Shown one piece after another: positions 8,527-17,540 of a DNA stretch of 64,000 bases; within the stretch, counting starts at the first letter, position 1; each line of letters starts with the position of its first letter. A program made the translations under genes and the position numbers. Source of the DNA: Methylobacterium sp. AMS5 (GTDB lineage Bacteria > Pseudomonadota > Alphaproteobacteria > Rhizobiales > Beijerinckiaceae); NCBI RefSeq assembly GCF_001542815.1, contig NZ_CP006992.1, forward strand, positions 1,989,501-2,053,500, written 5' to 3'. The notes under the pieces were generated by a model. That model was not told where the DNA came from and did no database searches. It saw only the letters and a list, made by a program, of their open reading frames with translations.

Positions 8527-9849
8527 CTATTCGCGCTCGATACGGATCAATTGCGGCGCCTCGGCGAGCAGGCCGTCGCGGTCGATGGCGGCCAGCGCCT
8601 CGCGGACATTGCCCTCGGTCGCGGCGTAAGTGATCAGCACGAGCGGCACCGGCTGGCCGGAGAGACCTTGCGGATCGCTGGAGGCGGCCTTGGCCGAACG
8701 GCGCTGGACGATGCTTTCGATCGAGATGTTGGCTTCCGCCATGCGGGTGGCGACGCCGGCCGCGACGCCGGTGCGGTCGTGCACGGTCAGCCGGATGTAG
8801 TAGCCGCCCTCGTGGCGCTGCATCTCGACCCGGCGCGGCGGCGCGAGTCCCGCGATCGGCTGGCCGAAGGTGGGGCGCACGATCCCGAGTGCCACATCGG
8901 TGATGTCGGCGACGACGGCCGAGGCCGTGGCCGCCCCGCCCGCGCCGGGGCCGATCAGGGTCAGTTCGCCGACCGCGTCGGCATCGACGGTGACGGCGTT
9001 GGTCACGCCCATGACCTGGGCGATGGCCGAGGCCTTGGCCACCATGGTCGGGTGGACCCGCTGCTCGATCCCCGCCTCCGTCGCCTGCGCGACGCCCAGA
9101 AGCTTGATGCGGTAGCCGAGTTCGTCGGCCATGGTGAGGTCGAGCGGCTGGATCGCCGAAATGCCCTCGACCGAAACGCCCTCGGCGTCGATCTCCACGC
9201 CGAAGGCGAGGCTGGTGAGGATGGCGAGCTTGTGGGCGGTGTCGAAGCCTTCGACGTCGAAGGTCGGGTCGGCCTCGGCGTAGCCGAGCGCCTGCGCGTC
9301 CTTGAGGCAGGCCTCGAAGGTCAGCCCCTCCGCCTCCATGCGGCTGAGGATGTAGTTGCAGGTGCCGTTGAGGATTCCGTAGACGCGGGAGATCGCGTTG
9401 CCGGAAAGCCCCTCGCGGATCGCCTTGATGACCGGGATGCCGCCCGCCACCGACGCCTCGTAGGCGAGCGCGACGCCGTTCGCTTCAGCCAAACGGGCGA
9501 GCGCCGCGCCGTGATGGGCGAGCAGCGCTTTGTTGGCGGTCACGACATGTTTGCCGGCACCGAGCGCCGCCTCGACCGCCGCCTTGGCCGGCCCTTCCGA
9601 GCCGCCGACGAGTTCGACGAACACGTCGATTTCGGGTGAGCGTGCGAGCGCGACGGGATCGTCGAACCAGTGCAGGCCCGACAGATCGACGCCGCGGTCG
9701 CGGGACCGGTCACGGGCGGAGACGGCGGTGACGGTGATCGTGCGGCCGGTCGCGGCGGTGAGCGCCTCGGCGCGGCGGGCGATCATGTGCAGGACGGAAG
9801 CACCGACCGTGCCGAGCCCCGCAATGCCGAGGCGAAGGGTCTGCGTCAT
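8527..9849 (-). CDS. hom: homoserine dehydrogenase
   Basis: 440 residues from the ATG at 9849. It reduces aspartate semialdehyde to homoserine in the threonine and methionine branch. The N-terminal NAD(P) site LRLGIAGLGTVG, catalytic core VVTANKALLAHHG and VAGGIPVIK, the homoserine dehydrogenase signature around LGYAEADPTFDVEGFD, and a C-terminal ACT domain (about residues 355-440) are present, so it is the monofunctional, allosterically regulated form. An open extension upstream to 9981 has no family support. An integrase relic lies immediately upstream. Confidence 0.95.
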   Translation of the reverse strand: MTQTLRLGIAGLGTVGASVLHMIARRAEALTAATGRTITVTAVSARDRSRDRGVDLSGLHWFDDPVALARSPEIDVFVELVGGSEGPAKAAVEAALGAGKHVVTANKALLAHHGAALARLAEANGVALAYEASVAGGIPVIKAIREGLSGNAISRVYGILNGTCNYILSRMEAEGLTFEACLKDAQALGYAEADPTFDVEGFDTAHKLAILTSLAFGVEIDAEGVSVEGISAIQPLDLTMADELGYRIKLLGVAQATEAGIEQRVHPTMVAKASAIAQVMGVTNAVTVDADAVGELTLIGPGAGGAATASAVVADITDVALGIVRPTFGQPIAGLAPPRRVEMQRHEGGYYIRLTVHDRTGVAAGVATRMAEANISIESIVQRRSAKAASSDPQGLSGQPVPLVLITYAATEGNVREALAAIDRDGLLAEAPQLIRIERE

Positions 9850-10118
9850 GGAAGTTCGCACCGTAATCGACGTTGGCACCGGACCTGTTCCGGATCGCCG
9901 CCCGACGGCCGCTGCTCGCTCGAAGGATCGCCTGAGCGGCGGTCCGGTGAGGGCGCGGAAGACATCCGGGACGGCGCGCACTTCTGCAACGATTTGGGGC
10001 GGGTGCGCAAGGAAACGGGACGGGAAGAGGTGGGGCCGGGTCTTTGGTGAGCCGCGTGCGCGGCTGAGGCCGGGGGTGCTGCGCGGGGGCCGGCTTGCCG
10101 AAGATTGGCCTCAAACCG

Positions 10119-11256
10119 GGGCTCTTCTCCTGCTCGGGGAGCCAACAATTTTCTAACATTCTGTGAATGCTGCGCTTTCGGCGCCAAACCCCGCACTGGA
10201 TCGGAAGGTGCGGGGATAGCGTCGTCGTTCCAGCGCCCGGCGATCCGCTCCGCGCGTTTCGCCCGGTTGGCGCCGCGCATGTAGGTCGCGCTCTCCCGGC
10301 TGCCGTCCGCCCACCCGAACCACGCGTCCAATTCGGCTTCCGTCGCGCCGCTTTCGACTGCGCGGCATGCTCCCGCCTTGCGAAGGCCGTGCGCCCGCCC
10401 CGGTACCCCGGCGGCGACGCATGCGTCCCGGAACCAGTTGCCGAAGCTCTCCTTCGTCATCGGCCGGCCGCGTTCGCCCGCGAGAAACGTGAGATCCCCG
10501 TCGGGCTCGCGGCGATCGAATCGGCCAGAGGTGGCAGGATGCGGATCGTCACCTCCTGGCTGGTCTTCGCCGTGACGATGCGTGCAATGCCGTTGCGGAC
10601 GTGTGGCCGACCGAGCCGCGCCGCATCGCCCCGGCGCAGGCCGGTGTGGAGCAGGATGTCGAGCGCAAGACGCTCGCGGGTGCCGACGGGCCAGTGCGCC
10701 TCGAAGCGCGCGACCTCTTCCTCGGTCCAGGTGTGGAAGCCGTTGCGGTCATTCGCCCCGCTCATCAGCTTCACGCCGCGCGTCGGGTCGGCCGGCACCA
10801 TTTCCGCATCGAACGCCCAGGCGAACAGTCCCCGCATGGTCTTGAGCCAGTTATTGGCCCCGTGCGGCTTGGCCTTGCGACGGTCCATCCCGTCTTGGAT
10901 GGCGCGACGGGTGATCGCGTCGGCGCGTTCCTGGCCGGCGATCTCGACCATGGCCTTGAGCAGTCCGTGGCGCTGCGCGCGCGTTGCAGCCGACAGCTCC
11001 TCGCTCCACTGCCGCGACGTCAGGTATCGCTCGACCAGCCACGCGACAGTGCCGATGGTGTTCGGCTTGGCCTGAGGCGCCGGCTGGCCGCGAACGGCCG
11101 CGTCGTAGGCCGCTTGGAAGGCGGGTGAGCCGTACTCGCCCCTGATGCGGATCCGCGGACCTTCGCCGCGGCGAACGTACCAGACGACCGTGCCGTGGCG
11201 GGTGGTCTCGCGATTGAGGTAGGGCGGGCGGGGGCGCGCCGTCGCCGTGAAGAGTC
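10119..11256 (-). pseudogene. phage-type tyrosine integrase, frameshifted
   Basis: The N-terminal SAM-like and catalytic domain are read in one frame (10457-10951 and in-frame upstream) as ...DILLHTGLRRGDAARLG (first catalytic Arg), a beta-hairpin Lys in TAKTSQEVTI, then SPTG. The homology continues in another frame as DLTFLAGERGRPMTKESFGN, with AHGLRKAG (H-x-x-R) and ATYMRGANRAKRA (nucleophile Tyr). One base missing from the run at 10496-10499 (four Gs read on the minus strand; five would restore the frame) explains the break. The frame has no ATG, GTG or TTG at its 5' end, so the start is also damaged or lies in a shifted frame. Ends are approximate. Confidence 0.82.
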
Positions 11257-11411
11257 AGCGCAGGCCCGGCGGTCACGGTCGGCCGACGGTGGTGGCGACG
11301 CCGGCTACAACCCCGCCTTCTACGGTGGAGCCTACAGCGCTCAGTCGGATCACTCGGCTTCGTCGCACTGTTCTGGGTCGTCGTCTTCGGACAGTGGGTC
11401 GTCGTGCTCAG

Positions 11412-11610
11412 GCGGTGACGGCGGCGGCGGATGCGGCAGCGATCGAGATGGACCGCCTGCGGGCCAAGTACGATCCCCTGTTCGCTGCGCAGCAGACCTA
11501 TCGCAGCAGCCTCGCCGAGCTGCGTCAGGCCCTGGCCGTCGGGGCGATTTCGGAGGCCGCCGACACCGCCGAACTCGACCGGCGGAAGGCCGCCTTCACG
11601 GAGCAGGTAC
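11412..11610 (+). pseudogene. phage tail tape-measure protein fragment
   Basis: About 65 residues in this frame, including RLRAKYDPLFAAQQTYRSSL and LRQALAVGAISEAADTAELD, match the repeated internal segment of lambdoid tail tape-measure proteins of alphaproteobacterial phages as I know them. The flanking sequence does not continue the family in any frame. It is read as a relic of a much larger gene and indicates a degenerate prophage. Boundaries are approximate. Confidence 0.6.
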
Positions 11611-11855
11611 GCGGGGCTCGGGCTGCAGGCTCACGAGTGGCAGCGGGAAGCCGGCCAAAGACGCTCGCGCCGATCTCTACATCGGGCCGAGCACGCGCAT
11701 TAGCCCGGTGATGACAGCGCCGGGCGATCGCCCTCACGCTCGATCCGAGATCACCATCGGGCCGCTGACGACGTTCGCCCGAGAAACGCCGGAGGAGGTG
11801 GTGCGAGCGCCGTGCGTGGAGCGGGGCTCGCCGTAACGTGCCCCACCTGTGCGCT

Positions 11856-12089
11856 TCAGCCCTGCTGGCCTTGCTCCGACTTGGTCTGGCTCAGCGCGAA
11901 GAGCGCACCGAACGCGCCGCCCGCCGATCCAAGAACGCCTGCCAGTGCGACGGCAACGGCAGGAATCGGCGCAAGCTGCTGTGGCCACAACAGCCAAAGA
12001 GCGCCGAGGGCGACGAGCCCACAGCACACGCCGCTCAGCAGTGCGATGACGACGCGACGTTTGACGAGAGGTTTGCTCATCCGTCGCAT
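11856..12089 (-). CDS. small two-helix membrane protein
   Basis: 77 residues with a basic N-terminus (MRRMSKPLVKRR) and two hydrophobic helices, about residues 13-35 and 41-66, the second alanine/glycine rich, then a polar tail. It resembles small phage or island membrane proteins but I recognise no family. A start at the second Met (12080) is equally possible. It lies inside the prophage-like interval. Confidence 0.5.
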   Translation of the reverse strand: MRRMSKPLVKRRVVIALLSGVCCGLVALGALWLLWPQQLAPIPAVAVALAGVLGSAGGAFGALFALSQTKSEQGQQG

Positions 12090-12243
12090 CTAGGGCGCGC
12101 TGGGATTTAATCGCGTTCTGACCGCCATCGTCGTCGCCCGGCCGGACATCGGGCCCGCGCCGACCTGACACCGCCCAACATCGCAGGCCTACCCAGCCCC
12201 CCGGCACCCGCCGCGCAGAAGAACGTGGCAGCGAGGCCTATAC

Positions 12244-12253
12244 AACATATGTT
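12244..12253. promoter_or_regulatory. AT-rich palindrome upstream of small gene
   Basis: AACATATGTT is a perfect 10-base palindrome in an AT-rich patch 50 bases ahead of the gene at 12305. It could be an operator or part of its promoter; this rests on position only. Confidence 0.3.
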
Positions 12254-12304
12254 TGTTTATACGGCCTCGATCCTTCGGCAAATCCCCGCCGTTGGAGGCG
12301 CAGC

Positions 12305-12544
12305 ATGGTCATCACCCATCCGACCACGGAGCCGGACGACAAGGGTTCCGGTGGGCCGCTTGAACGCGCCGTGACCGAAGCCGCCGACGGTCTGAAGGAG
12401 ATCCGCGACGAAGGTCCGTCCGCCGAACCTGTCTACCCCACGCATGGGAGCGTCGAGGCGCACGAGGCGTGGGCCTTTGACTCGGCGTCCTACGAACGCG
12501 CCAGACTGCGCAGGATGCTCTTGATCGCGTCGCTGAGATCATGA
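12305..12544 (+). CDS. small hypothetical protein in island
   Basis: 79 residues, acidic and polar (VITHPTTEPDDKGSGGPLER), with two short predicted helices. The start is well supported by a TTGGAGGCGCAGC ribosome-binding site. A hairpin terminator follows at 12625. No family is recognised; the context is prophage or island cargo. Confidence 0.6.
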   Translation: MVITHPTTEPDDKGSGGPLERAVTEAADGLKEIRDEGPSAEPVYPTHGSVEAHEAWAFDSASYERARLRRMLLIASLRS

Positions 12545-12624
12545 GCGGGCAGGCGCAGCCGTCGTGATCCGTGCGGGTGACGTCGAGGCGAGCCGGTGCT
12601 CGCTGCCATCGCCGATCATTACCC

Positions 12625-12656
12625 AGCCCCGCCCGGGTTGCCGCGCGGGGCTTTTC
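12625..12656 (+). terminator. intrinsic terminator after 12305 gene
   Basis: Stem AGCCCCGC / GCGGGGCT with a 12-base loop, followed by TTTCGTTT. It is properly oriented to end the small plus-strand gene. Confidence 0.7.
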
Positions 12657-12665
12657 GTTTCTGGC

Positions 12666-12878
12666 CTACCGGACCGCGATCTCGCGCTCGCCAACGACGA
12701 CTTTTGCCGGCTCGGTCGGGTGGCGCTCAACAATGCGCTTGATCCCGTAGCGGCGCAGCCGGTCCCACGCCGCGTCGCTGCCGGACATCAGGGCTCGGGC
12801 CAGCAGGTCGGCCACTTCCTGTCCACCATCGCGGACGGCTGCGGCGCTGTCGTTGTTGATCTCGACGATGGTGCGCAT
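12666..12878 (-). CDS. small hypothetical protein in island
   Basis: 70 residues starting MRTIVEINNDSAAAV and ending with a compact basic segment GIKRIVERH...KVVVGEREIAVR. It resembles short phage-borne proteins seen in Methylobacterium genomes, but I cannot name a family. It is the last of three closely spaced minus-strand small genes (33 bases after the previous stop), suggesting one transcript. Confidence 0.6.
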   Translation of the reverse strand: MRTIVEINNDSAAAVRDGGQEVADLLARALMSGSDAAWDRLRRYGIKRIVERHPTEPAKVVVGEREIAVR

Positions 12879-12911
12879 GCTCAGCCGCTCTGCGCCCGCG
12901 CCCGCAGGATC

Positions 12912-13187
12912 TCAGCCTGTGAGCCAGCGTGGGCCGGCTGAGGAGATCTCGAGGATCGGCTCTCGGCTCACTTCGAACCAAGGTGTCGCCTCCGCATCAT
13001 ATGCCACGAGTTCGTAGTTTCGCCCGCAAGTCTGCCACCCAAGACAGGGAGCTTGGTTTGGCTCTGCATCCCACGGGAGTGCTGCTAAGCGGCGAAGCTC
13101 CATCATCGCTTCCTCGCGGGAGGAGAACTGTCCGATTGTCTCGGAATGCAATTCGTCCTCAATTGCGAACATCGCGTACCCCGTCAT
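12912..13187 (-). CDS. small hypothetical protein in island
   Basis: 91 residues (MTGYAMFAIEDELHSETIGQ...). An N-terminal beta-alpha segment with FSSREEAMMELRRLAALPW looks like the small modification or partner proteins whose first half is a SREEAx2ELx3A helix. Its ATG overlaps the stop of the preceding minus-strand frame (ATGA at 13184-13187), indicating coupled translation. Function is unknown. Confidence 0.6.
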   Translation of the reverse strand: MTGYAMFAIEDELHSETIGQFSSREEAMMELRRLAALPWDAEPNQAPCLGWQTCGRNYELVAYDAEATPWFEVSREPILEISSAGPRWLTG

Positions 13188-13444
13188 TCAACGCGGTCAG
13201 CCGCCAGCATCCGCTTCCGCACCTCGGCCATGCGGTCGTCAGCACGATCACCGTCAGCATTTCGCCTATCAGCAAACCGGGCTTGGGTGCGCAGATCGGC
13301 AACAGGAAGTCGCCTCCGCCTTCGATAGCGCCCTTGGCCGTGTCGGGTCGGAAAGGGGGCGAACCGTCCTTGGGGTGAACCTATCGCGCAGAGGCTACCC
13401 TGGCCAAGATGTCTCCTGCCGGATTGCGCCACGCTCAAGACCAC
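13184..13444 (-). CDS. possible small gene, coupled upstream frame
   Basis: An 86-residue frame ending RMAEVRKRMLAADRVE, whose stop overlaps the next gene's ATG. The C-terminal part looks like a real protein end. The first half (Arg/Gly rich) reads less naturally than the alternative frame, so a frameshift or a different start is possible. Low-confidence call supported mainly by the overlap. Confidence 0.3.
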   Translation of the reverse strand: MVLSVAQSGRRHLGQGSLCAIGSPQGRFAPFPTRHGQGRYRRRRRLPVADLRTQARFADRRNADGDRADDRMAEVRKRMLAADRVE

Positions 13445-13669
13445 GACTCATCCCCCCGTTCTATGATCTGAAACGGGTACGGGGAGCGCCGAACATATCC
13501 GTTGATCGTCAATAGGTTCCGTTAGGCTGGGCACGGTGGTTAAGTCGTTGATTAATAAATATTATTTGTGATCTACCTCGGCGGCGCCACGCTCGATCCG
13601 CAGGCTCCGGCGACGTTGCCGGTCGCAACGCGATGGCGCCGCTGGGCGCGAATCTGAGGAGTTTCGACG

Positions 13670-13968
13670 ATGAGGGGCATTCTTCTCGGGGGCGTGGTGG
13701 CGAGCGCCCTGGCGCTCGGCACGGCACCCGTCGCCCAGGCACGGGATCGGCATCGGCATCGGTCCGGGCGGCGCTCGGCGTGCTCGGCGGCCTTGCCGTC
13801 GGCGGTGCGATCGCGGCCGCCAACGATCCCAATTATCCCGGCAAGCCGGTCTACCGCGCGCCCCCGCGGCCGGTCCATGTCGAAGGCCCGATCTGTCACT
13901 TCGAGCGCCGCGAGACCATCGACCCCTACGGCGACATCTACATCCGGCGCGTGCGCGTCTGCGAGTGA
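13670..13968 (+). pseudogene. small secreted protein, frameshifted
   Basis: A strong GAGGAG ribosome-binding site precedes ATG 13670. The first frame encodes a textbook signal peptide (MRGILLGGVVASALALGTAP...AQA) followed by RDRHRHRS. The conserved-looking remainder ALGVLGGLAVGGAIAAAND and IDPYGDIYIRRVRVCE lies in a different frame ending at 13968. One missing base around 13768-13780 would join them. The product would be a periplasmic or secreted protein of about 99 residues. Either a real pseudogene or a sequencing error. Confidence 0.65.
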
Positions 13969-14007
13969 GACGGTTTCTCTCCTCTCCCTTGCGGGGAGGA
14001 GAGGATT

Positions 14008-14991
14008 TCAGCGCAGTTGCAGGCTGTCCACCACCTGCCGGAACAGGGGCAGCATCTGCTCGCGCTGGTCGGCGCGGGTGACGCCCACGGCGCGGATGTA
14101 GCCGTCCGGGTTGAAGCGGATCGTCTGCGAGACCACCACCGGCTGGCTCGAGGGGATGTCGATGGCGCGCGCCACGATCTCGTGCCAATCGATGCCGTTC
14201 TGGCGATAGCTCTGAGAACGCTCGATGACGAAGTCCTTCATCGTCTGGTTGGCGTAGAGCGAGGCGCGGGCGAAGCCGTCGCGCTGCTCCTGGGGCGTCG
14301 CCTGCTGCACCGCCTGGGCGACCACGAGGATCGGCTGTTCCAGATTGGTGACCTGATCGCGCGGCCCGAGGGTCAGCAGCACGGAATTGCCGGCCAGCGC
14401 CCGCACCGGGCGGAAACCGGCGAGGTCGCCGATGCGGAAGGGCAGGGCGGCGATCTGCTGGTCGAGGGACAGGGCCCCGCGGATGCGCAGGCCCGTGAGC
14501 ATGCCGCGCATCGACTCGTCGGTCTCGGCATCGACGGCGGCCTGGGCGATGATGATGCCGGTCACCTCCGGGGCACCGACGATGAGGAGCCACTTGCGCG
14601 CTGCGGGCATGCCCTGGCCGTCGGCGGGCGTCAGCTCACCGGTGAACAGCACGCCTTCGGCCCCGCCATCGAGCGTCACCGGCTCGCGGGTCTGGACGAC
14701 GAGCCCCTGCGTCTTGAGGTTCTCGTCGGTGAAGCTCTGCTTGAGTTCCGGATAGGCGCCGGCCGGCAGTTCCACCACGGAGAGCATCGCCCCGCCGCCG
14801 AGCCGCTCGAAGCCGGTGAAGCGCTTCGAGATCGTCATGTCCGACGGGGGCTTGAAGCCGAACCGCGAACTCGGCGGAAAGATCGCGTCCTCGGCACGTG
14901 CCGGCGACACGGGGGCGGACACGGCCCCCGCCAGCACGGTCGCCGCAAGGACGGCGGCGGCGAGCCCGCGGGAGAACAGACGCAACGGCAT
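14008..14991 (-). CDS. secreted/periplasmic hypothetical protein
   Basis: 327 residues from the ATG at 14991 (an upstream in-frame start at 15033 is less likely). It has a signal peptide, PLRLFSRGLAAAVLAATVLA, ending in ARA-ED. The mature protein has no cysteine-rich or catalytic motif I recognise; it is a mixed beta protein with repeated predicted lipocalin-like strands (GGAMLSVVELPAGAYPEL, ILVVAQAVQQATPQ). It is last in a run of three minus-strand genes. Function is unknown. Confidence 0.72.
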   Translation of the reverse strand: MPLRLFSRGLAAAVLAATVLAGAVSAPVSPARAEDAIFPPSSRFGFKPPSDMTISKRFTGFERLGGGAMLSVVELPAGAYPELKQSFTDENLKTQGLVVQTREPVTLDGGAEGVLFTGELTPADGQGMPAARKWLLIVGAPEVTGIIIAQAAVDAETDESMRGMLTGLRIRGALSLDQQIAALPFRIGDLAGFRPVRALAGNSVLLTLGPRDQVTNLEQPILVVAQAVQQATPQEQRDGFARASLYANQTMKDFVIERSQSYRQNGIDWHEIVARAIDIPSSQPVVVSQTIRFNPDGYIRAVGVTRADQREQMLPLFRQVVDSLQLR

Positions 14992-15109
14992 CACAAGTCG
15001 TCTCCGAAGAGCCCTTCTCGGCTTGAGGCCCATCCGCGATGGGTCGTCCGCCGCGGATATCCTGTCAAGCGCGGCAGAACGCCGAAGAACAGCGAAGAAG
15101 GGGCAGGGA

Positions 15110-15466
15110 TTATTTCCCGCGCCAGCGCCGCCATTGCCGCTCGATCCAGCGGGCGGATTTCTCCATCGGCACCTTGAGGCCGGGCACGTCCTGGGCCAGC
15201 AGCGCGAGGCCGAGCGGCAGCATCCACAGACCCAGCACCGGCAGGATCGAGAAGATGCCGCCGAGCATCAGCAGGATCGCGGCCAGCAGCCGCACCGGAA
15301 AGCGCGCCGGCTCCCGCAGCCATGCCAGCCCGCGCTGCACCCGCTCGGGAAGCCTCCGGCTGGCGCGGTCGACCCGCTCGTCCCAATCACGCGCCGTGAC
15401 CGGGGCCGGAGCCTGCGGTGAGGCTGGCGTGGGTCGGGCCGGTTCGATGTCGCGCGCGTTCTCCAT
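15110..15466 (-). CDS. small inner-membrane protein
   Basis: 118 residues. A Pro/Ala-rich cytoplasmic N-terminus precedes two tightly spaced hydrophobic segments (about 57-73 and 76-92, LLAAILLMLGGIFSILPVLG and LWMLPLGLALLAQDVP), then a basic C-terminus ending WRRWRGK. The PVLGLWMLPLGLALLAQDVP pattern resembles PGPGW-type transmembrane proteins. No function is known. It is about 60 bases downstream of the NupC-type transporter on the same strand. Confidence 0.65.
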   Translation of the reverse strand: MENARDIEPARPTPASPQAPAPVTARDWDERVDRASRRLPERVQRGLAWLREPARFPVRLLAAILLMLGGIFSILPVLGLWMLPLGLALLAQDVPGLKVPMEKSARWIERQWRRWRGK

Positions 15467-15523
15467 CCTCTCAGAATGACGGTGCGGGCCGAAAGGTTCG
15501 CCGATGCTCGTTCATTCGCCACG

Positions 15524-16774
15524 TTATCCGGTGATGAACAATCCGGCGATGGCCGCGCTGGTGAGGTTCGAGAGCGTGCCCGCCAGGATCGCCCGCAGGC
15601 CGAACCGGGCGATCTCGGGCCGGCGCTCGGGGGCGAGACTGGTGAAGCTCGCGAGCTGAATCGCCACCGAGGCGAGGTTGGCGAAGCCGCAGAGCGCGAA
15701 GCACAGGATCGCACTCGTGCGCGGATCGAGGGTGCCGGCCTTCAGAATCGGCGAGAGGCTGGCATAGGCCAGGAACTCGTTGAAGGCGATCTTCTGGCCG
15801 ATGGCGCCGCCGACGAGGGTCGCCTGCTCCCACGGCACGCCCAGCAACCAAGCCAGCGGGGCCAGCACGACGCCGAGAATGCCCTCGATCGAGAGTCCGG
15901 CGAACCCGAACACGCCGCCGGCCCAGCCGATGGCGGCGTTCACCAGCGCAATCAGCCCGACGAAGGCGATCAGCATGGCGCCGACCGCCACGGCGACGCC
16001 GAGGCCCTTTTGTGTGCCGTCGGCGGCGGCCTCGATCAGGTTGGCCGCCCGCGCCTCGCCGAACTCGACCCGCGTCGTGAGGATGCGCGTCGGCTCGGTC
16101 GAGGGCACGAGAATCTTGGCGTAGAGCAGCCCGCCGGGAATCGCCATGAACGAGGCGGCCAGCAGATACGGCATCGGCACGCCGAGCGCGGCGTATCCGG
16201 CGAGGATCGAGCCGGCGGTGGAGGCCGCCCCGCTCGTCATCACCGCGAACAGTTCGGCCCCGGTCAGCGCCAGGAGGAAGGGGCGCAGGGCCACGGCGAT
16301 CTCGCTCTGCCCGATGAAGATGGTGACGACCGCCGAGAACGATTCGATCGGCGAGGTACCGAGCAGTTTTCGCAAACCGGCGCCGAGAAACCGGGCCAGC
16401 GCCTGCATCACCCCGAGATGGTAGAGCACGCCGATCAGCGCCGAGACGTAGAGGATCTGCGGCAGGACCCGCAGGGCCAGGATGAAGCCCGAGCCGCCGA
16501 ACAGCTCGAACATCCGCGGCTCGACGAGGCCGCCGAACAGGAAGGCAGTGCCCCGGTCACCGAAGGAGAGCACGGTGGTGACGACATCCGCCACCGCGCC
16601 GAGCGCCCTCTGCCCGGCGGGCACGAACAGCATCAGCGCGCCGATCCCGACCTGAAGCGCCAGGGCAGCGAGCACCACCCGCGGCCGGATCGCCCGCCGG
16701 TTCACCGAGAACAGCCACGCCACGGCGAGCAGCAGGGCAACGCTCGCGCCGGCATGGAACAACCTGTCGAGCAT
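15524..16774 (-). CDS. NupC/CNT-family nucleoside transporter
   Basis: 416 residues from the ATG at 16774. It has the three-part architecture of concentrative nucleoside transporters: N-terminal helices, a gate segment (VVTTVLSFGDRGTAFLFGGL) and a transport core with SPIESFSAVVTIFIGQSEIA and GQKIAFNEFLAYASL. It should import nucleosides with H+ or Na+ across the inner membrane. The in-frame extension to 16930 has no homology and was rejected. Confidence 0.9.
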   Translation of the reverse strand: MLDRLFHAGASVALLLAVAWLFSVNRRAIRPRVVLAALALQVGIGALMLFVPAGQRALGAVADVVTTVLSFGDRGTAFLFGGLVEPRMFELFGGSGFILALRVLPQILYVSALIGVLYHLGVMQALARFLGAGLRKLLGTSPIESFSAVVTIFIGQSEIAVALRPFLLALTGAELFAVMTSGAASTAGSILAGYAALGVPMPYLLAASFMAIPGGLLYAKILVPSTEPTRILTTRVEFGEARAANLIEAAADGTQKGLGVAVAVGAMLIAFVGLIALVNAAIGWAGGVFGFAGLSIEGILGVVLAPLAWLLGVPWEQATLVGGAIGQKIAFNEFLAYASLSPILKAGTLDPRTSAILCFALCGFANLASVAIQLASFTSLAPERRPEIARFGLRAILAGTLSNLTSAAIAGLFITG

Positions 16775-16889
16775 TTTTTCGGACCGGGCGCGGAGAGGGG
16801 GGGCTTTCCGGCGAATGCGCGAACCGGGCCAGGACCTCAAGGGAAGACGGCAAGGGAAGACGGCAAGGGAGTACGGCCGCGGCTCCGGA

Positions 16890-17540
16890 TCAGGCGAAGC
16901 GCCAGACCGAGGATCGCTTGATCTCGGCATCCTCCAGCGCCCGCGTGACGGGCACGTCGTAGGTCACGAGCGGGATCAGCCGTTCGCGGGGCAGGTAGGA
17001 GCGGCCGGGATCGCCGATCAGGACCGTGCGTCCGCGCCCATGCAGGTCGCCGAGCCAGCCGCCGACCGCGGCGGCGAGGTCGCGCTCGTAGAAGATGTCG
17101 GCGGCCAGAACGCAGGCCGCATCCGTGCCGATCAGGTCGCTGCCGTCCGCGGTGATGCGGTCCGCCACGCCGTTGGCCGCGGCGTTGAGCGGGATCGCGT
17201 GGAGCGCGAAGGGATCGAGGTCGCTCGCGGTGACGTGGGCCGCCCCGGCCATCGCGGCGGCGATGGCGACGAGCCCGGAGCCCGAGGCGAAATCGACCAC
17301 CCGCCGCCCCGCCACGGTCGCGGGGTTGTCGAGGATGTAGCGGGCGAGCGCTTGTCCCCCGGCCCAGGCGAAGGCCCAGAACGGCGGCGGCAGGCCGATC
17401 GCCTCCAACTCGTCCTCGGTCTTCTGCCACAGCGCGGTCGCCTCGTCGGCGACGTGCAGGACGATCTCGGGGGCGTGCGGGACGGTGCGCAACGCCGTGT
17501 GCTCGCGGATGAAGCGGGCGGGATCGCGAACCGGGGTCAC
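16890..17540 (-). CDS. class I SAM-dependent methyltransferase, METTL20/ETFB-lysine type
   Basis: 216 residues. Motif I is VVDFASGSGLVAIAAA; motif II, ASDLDPFAL; the post-motif AADIFYERDLA is typical of the METTL20 (electron-transfer flavoprotein beta lysine) and related Nnt1-like family. Translation starts at GTG 17540, which overlaps the TGA of the glycosyltransferase gene (GTGA), so the two are coupled. The substrate in bacteria is probably a protein lysine, possibly ETF beta; that is inference from the family. Confidence 0.8.
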   Translation of the reverse strand: MTPVRDPARFIREHTALRTVPHAPEIVLHVADEATALWQKTEDELEAIGLPPPFWAFAWAGGQALARYILDNPATVAGRRVVDFASGSGLVAIAAAMAGAAHVTASDLDPFALHAIPLNAAANGVADRITADGSDLIGTDAACVLAADIFYERDLAAAVGGWLGDLHGRGRTVLIGDPGRSYLPRERLIPLVTYDVPVTRALEDAEIKRSSVWRFA

